DNA of 64,000 nt from Candidatus Alcyoniella australis. GTDB lineage: Bacteria; Lernaellota; Lernaellaia; JAVCCG01; Alcyoniellaceae. Made by a program: the position numbers and the translations under genes. Where the stretch lies: the NCBI GenBank assembly GCA_030765605.1, contig JAVCCG010000119.1, forward strand, positions 78,595 to 142,594. Reading direction: 5' to 3'. Positions 62,181 to 64,000 of this stretch are shown here, one piece after another. The notes under the pieces are model-generated. The model worked only from the letters and a program-made list of their open reading frames with translations, had not been told where the DNA came from and ran no database searches. Each line of letters opens with the position of its first letter. The stretch's first letter is position 1.

Positions 62181-63533
62181 GATCGCCAGGCGGATGTCGC
62201 GCTTGATCTTCTCTTTGCCCAGGATGCCGATGATCGACTCGTCGAACGGCGCCTTCTTCATCTTCTTGGTGTCTTCGTCCAGGAAGATCATCGTGGTTTC
62301 CAGGCCGTAGCTGTTGAAGATCGCCTTGATCTCCGGGTAGCGCTTCTCCAGCGACTCCTTGAACGAGATGTAGCCGTGCTCCGCCGATTTGGCGCTCTCC
62401 CAGAAGTTGAGCGGGTTCATCTCGAAGAAGTGGTAGTCGTGGATGCTCGGCTCGACCAGGATGATGTCGCCCATGAAGTTCGGATCGTTCTTGTAGTAGT
62501 TCAGCGACGAGTGCAACCGCTCGCTGAGCAGCACGCGGAACGCCTGGTTGAGCACGGCCAGCAAACCGCGGTCGGCCAGGTGCTTCTTGTCCGAGACGTA
62601 GGTGTCGAATTCTTTGTAGTAGCGGATCAGCAACTGGTTGACCACCGGCCGGAACGGGTTGTAGCAGATGATCAGGTTGGCGCCGTGGTTGACGGCCACG
62701 TCGATGTCGGCCGTGGCGCCGATACCGCCGTCCACATAATCGATGCCCTTGATCCGCGCGGGCTTGAACCAGCCGGGCAGGGCGGTGCTGGCCTGAACCG
62801 CCTCGCTGATGGTCAGGCTCGAGTCCTCGTCGTGGCCAAAGACCACGCGCTCGGAGGTGTCGAGGTTCATCGCGGTGATGTACAGCTCCTTGCGGCGGCG
62901 GTTGTGCATCTCCATGAAGTCGTTTTTCATGTTGCTGCGCATCATGTTGCGCCGCAAATAGGCCTCGATTCGCGAGTTGTCGAAGATGCCGCTGGGCACG
63001 AACTCGAGCAGGCTGGGCATCTCCTGGCTGGTTGCCACCAGCCGGATGAACAGCTTGGCCAGGCTGTCGAAGTTCTTGGACGTCGGCCGACGCATGAACC
63101 TCGTCACCGTGGAGAACAGCTTGTAATCAGGCGAGAATATTGAGGCGTTGAAGTTGATCATGAAGCGCGGGAGCACGCTGAGCGAATAGTAGAGCAGGTC
63201 CAGCGGCTTGCGCACGAACTCGGCCAAGTTGACGTTGTAGAAGTCCAAAGGCCGAAGTTGACCGATTCGCTCGGATTTGCCCTCGATCGACTTGATCATC
63301 TCCTCGGGGGAGATCCCGGAGGCCAGGGAACTGGCGAGGATCGATCCGGCGGAGAGGCCGACGAAGGTGTCGAAGTCGGTTACGTCGCGGTTGACCATCA
63401 GGTCCGATAGGGCCTTGATCCCGCCGAGTTTGTAAAATCCACCGCTCACTGCGCCGCCGGCGAGCACCAAGGAGATCTTGGGGTTGCGCTTGCGCACGGT
63501 GAGATCGGATTTTTGAACTATCGAGATTCCCAT
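62178..63533 (-). CDS. Patatin-like phospholipase
   Basis: 451 residues, cytoplasmic. The oxyanion loop GGAVSGG is at about residues 26-32, the nucleophile elbow GLSAG places Ser61, and the dyad Asp is D268 in YVDGGIG. This Ser-Asp pair defines patatin-type lipid acyl hydrolases. The C-terminal 170 residues are helical and family-specific. No signal peptide. GGAG lies seven bases before the ATG. It stands alone with its own promoter and a leader of about 110 bases. The stop codon TAA is part of a family 1 repeat fragment. Confidence 0.93.
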   Translation of the reverse strand: MGISIVQKSDLTVRKRNPKISLVLAGGAVSGGFYKLGGIKALSDLMVNRDVTDFDTFVGLSAGSILASSLASGISPEEMIKSIEGKSERIGQLRPLDFYNVNLAEFVRKPLDLLYYSLSVLPRFMINFNASIFSPDYKLFSTVTRFMRRPTSKNFDSLAKLFIRLVATSQEMPSLLEFVPSGIFDNSRIEAYLRRNMMRSNMKNDFMEMHNRRRKELYITAMNLDTSERVVFGHDEDSSLTISEAVQASTALPGWFKPARIKGIDYVDGGIGATADIDVAVNHGANLIICYNPFRPVVNQLLIRYYKEFDTYVSDKKHLADRGLLAVLNQAFRVLLSERLHSSLNYYKNDPNFMGDIILVEPSIHDYHFFEMNPLNFWESAKSAEHGYISFKESLEKRYPEIKAIFNSYGLETTMIFLDEDTKKMKKAPFDESIIGILGKEKIKRDIRLAI

Positions 63534-63653
63534 GTGGAAGCTCCTATGTTGCTACATCAGATGATGGCAGATCCCCTGGGTTGCTTATTTCGGGAACGTT
63601 TCCGTTGGCAGGCCGTAAACGGCAAGGGGCTTGCGCCCGATCGAATGGGTAAA

Positions 63654-63683
63654 AGTATAGGAACGCACGACGCACCGTGTCAA
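63654..63683 (-). promoter_or_regulatory. Candidate sigma-70 promoter for the patatin gene
   Basis: On the minus strand a perfect TTGACA (63683-63678), 18-base spacer, and TATACT (63659-63654). It implies an untranslated leader of about 110 bases. Confidence 0.65.
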
Positions 63684-63943
63684 GTCAATTACAGAAAGCT
63701 TGAGGCCAATTTTCATCACGCGATTATGCTCCGTCGGCCCGTAGTTGGCAGTGACCCGCACAACATTTATAACCCGCCGCCCCTGGGGTCGAAAACAGAG
63801 GGGGGGGAATAATAATGTTGAATAACATTATTGGGTGGGCGCTCGGCAGAAATCAGGTTGAGATTTTTTCGGATTGCCGGTCCAAAATACGCTGAGATAG
63901 TTGTCTGGTTCGCGCGGGGGGTTAGCGCGTTCTCAAAGGCGCT

Positions 63944-64000
63944 GCCCGGCTTTGAGCCGGGGGCAAAACTCGCGTAGTCCTCTGGTCGTAGCGCCACGAC
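63944..64000 (+). repeat. Family 2 hairpin unit, cut by the window edge
   Basis: Hairpin CCCGGCT-TTG-AGCCGGG, then GGGCAAAACTCGCGTAGTCC and CTGGTCGTAGCGCCACGAC, matching array units at 61149-61660 apart from the stem sequence. It may be the first unit of a second array. Confidence 0.8.

Larger units (their letters stand above)
63534..64000. other. Upstream region of the patatin gene and window end
   Basis: No gene seen. It contains the patatin promoter (63654-63683), a run of nine G near 63800, a hairpin AATAATGTT-GAAT-AACATTATT around 63811-63833, and a family 2 unit from about 63944 to the edge. Short open frames here have no coding character. Confidence 0.6.

Overview
The window is GC-rich chromosomal DNA of a Gram-negative, outer-membrane-bearing bacterium. 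It has two FadL-type porins, an Omp85-type barrel, a PpiD-type foldase, MreB and many lipoproteins. Housekeeping genes (prfA, rpmE, apt, rluD, mreB and three tRNA genes) show that this is core genome, not a plasmid or phage. A periplasmic selenocysteine formate dehydrogenase, HD-GYP and PilZ (c-di-GMP) proteins and several lipoproteins with very acidic spacers suggest an uncultivated deltaproteobacteria-like lineage. The acidic-spacer lipoproteins recall Candidatus Lernaellota/Alcyoniella, but that placement is from memory and tentative.

Layout. 0-4.8 kb (+): pcm end, a VTT/DedA-like membrane protein, a TIGR00725/LOG-like protein, a LysM-M23 lipoprotein, apt, queE, queC and a nitroreductase. 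4.8-8 kb (-): rluD, pgeF and an SGNH hydrolase, overlapping stop-to-start. 8-18 kb (+): larC, a large lipoprotein that looks BPI/TULIP-like, rpmE, a DUF1385 protein, prfA, a ThiI-like PP-loop protein, an HD-GYP regulator with a dead receiver, a B12-binding radical SAM protein and a small membrane protein. 18-23.5 kb (-): formate dehydrogenase locus: fdhA, read through an in-frame UGA with a SECIS-like hairpin, fdhB, an intrinsic terminator, a thioredoxin-fold protein and fdhE. 23.7-26.5 kb (-): a PhaC-like hydrolase with a Ser nucleophile and a histidine-kinase-like protein without its phospho-His. 26.8-32.2 kb: two acidic-spacer lipoproteins flanking an AT-rich DUF2971 gene. 32.3-39.6 kb: J-domain/TPR protein, mreB, PpiD-like foldase, subtilase and an epimerase. 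39.7-42.5 kb (-): an overlapping cluster of a small membrane protein, PAP2, an MBL hydrolase and a GDPD lipoprotein. 42.5-44.3 kb: a PhaR-like regulator with a histone-H1-like tail, and a small acidic lipoprotein. 44.4-52 kb (+): a six-gene glycosyltransfer operon with two TMTC-like proteins, two GT2 enzymes, a TPR-like membrane protein and a PTPS-related GT-C-like protein. 52-57.3 kb (-): two FadL porins with a GH5-like lipoprotein that lacks both catalytic Glu residues. 57.5-63.5 kb: Omp85 barrel, PilZ, YihY/BrkB, three tRNAs and a patatin.

Two families of structured intergenic DNA stand out. Family 1 is a palindromic element of about 185 bp, with three full copies and fragments. Its terminal arms differ between copies but stay complementary, and its end often supplies the stop codon of the upstream gene. 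Family 2 is a unit of about 64 bp made of a hairpin of variable stem plus a constant CTCGCG core. It forms an eight-unit tandem array between a tRNA-Leu gene and a converging tRNA-Gly/tRNA-Cys unit, and also occurs as solo copies. These families, the acidic-spacer lipoproteins and the BPI-like protein are the most novel-looking items.

All calls come from reading the sequence and its translation. No searches were run. Promoter calls are consensus matches only.
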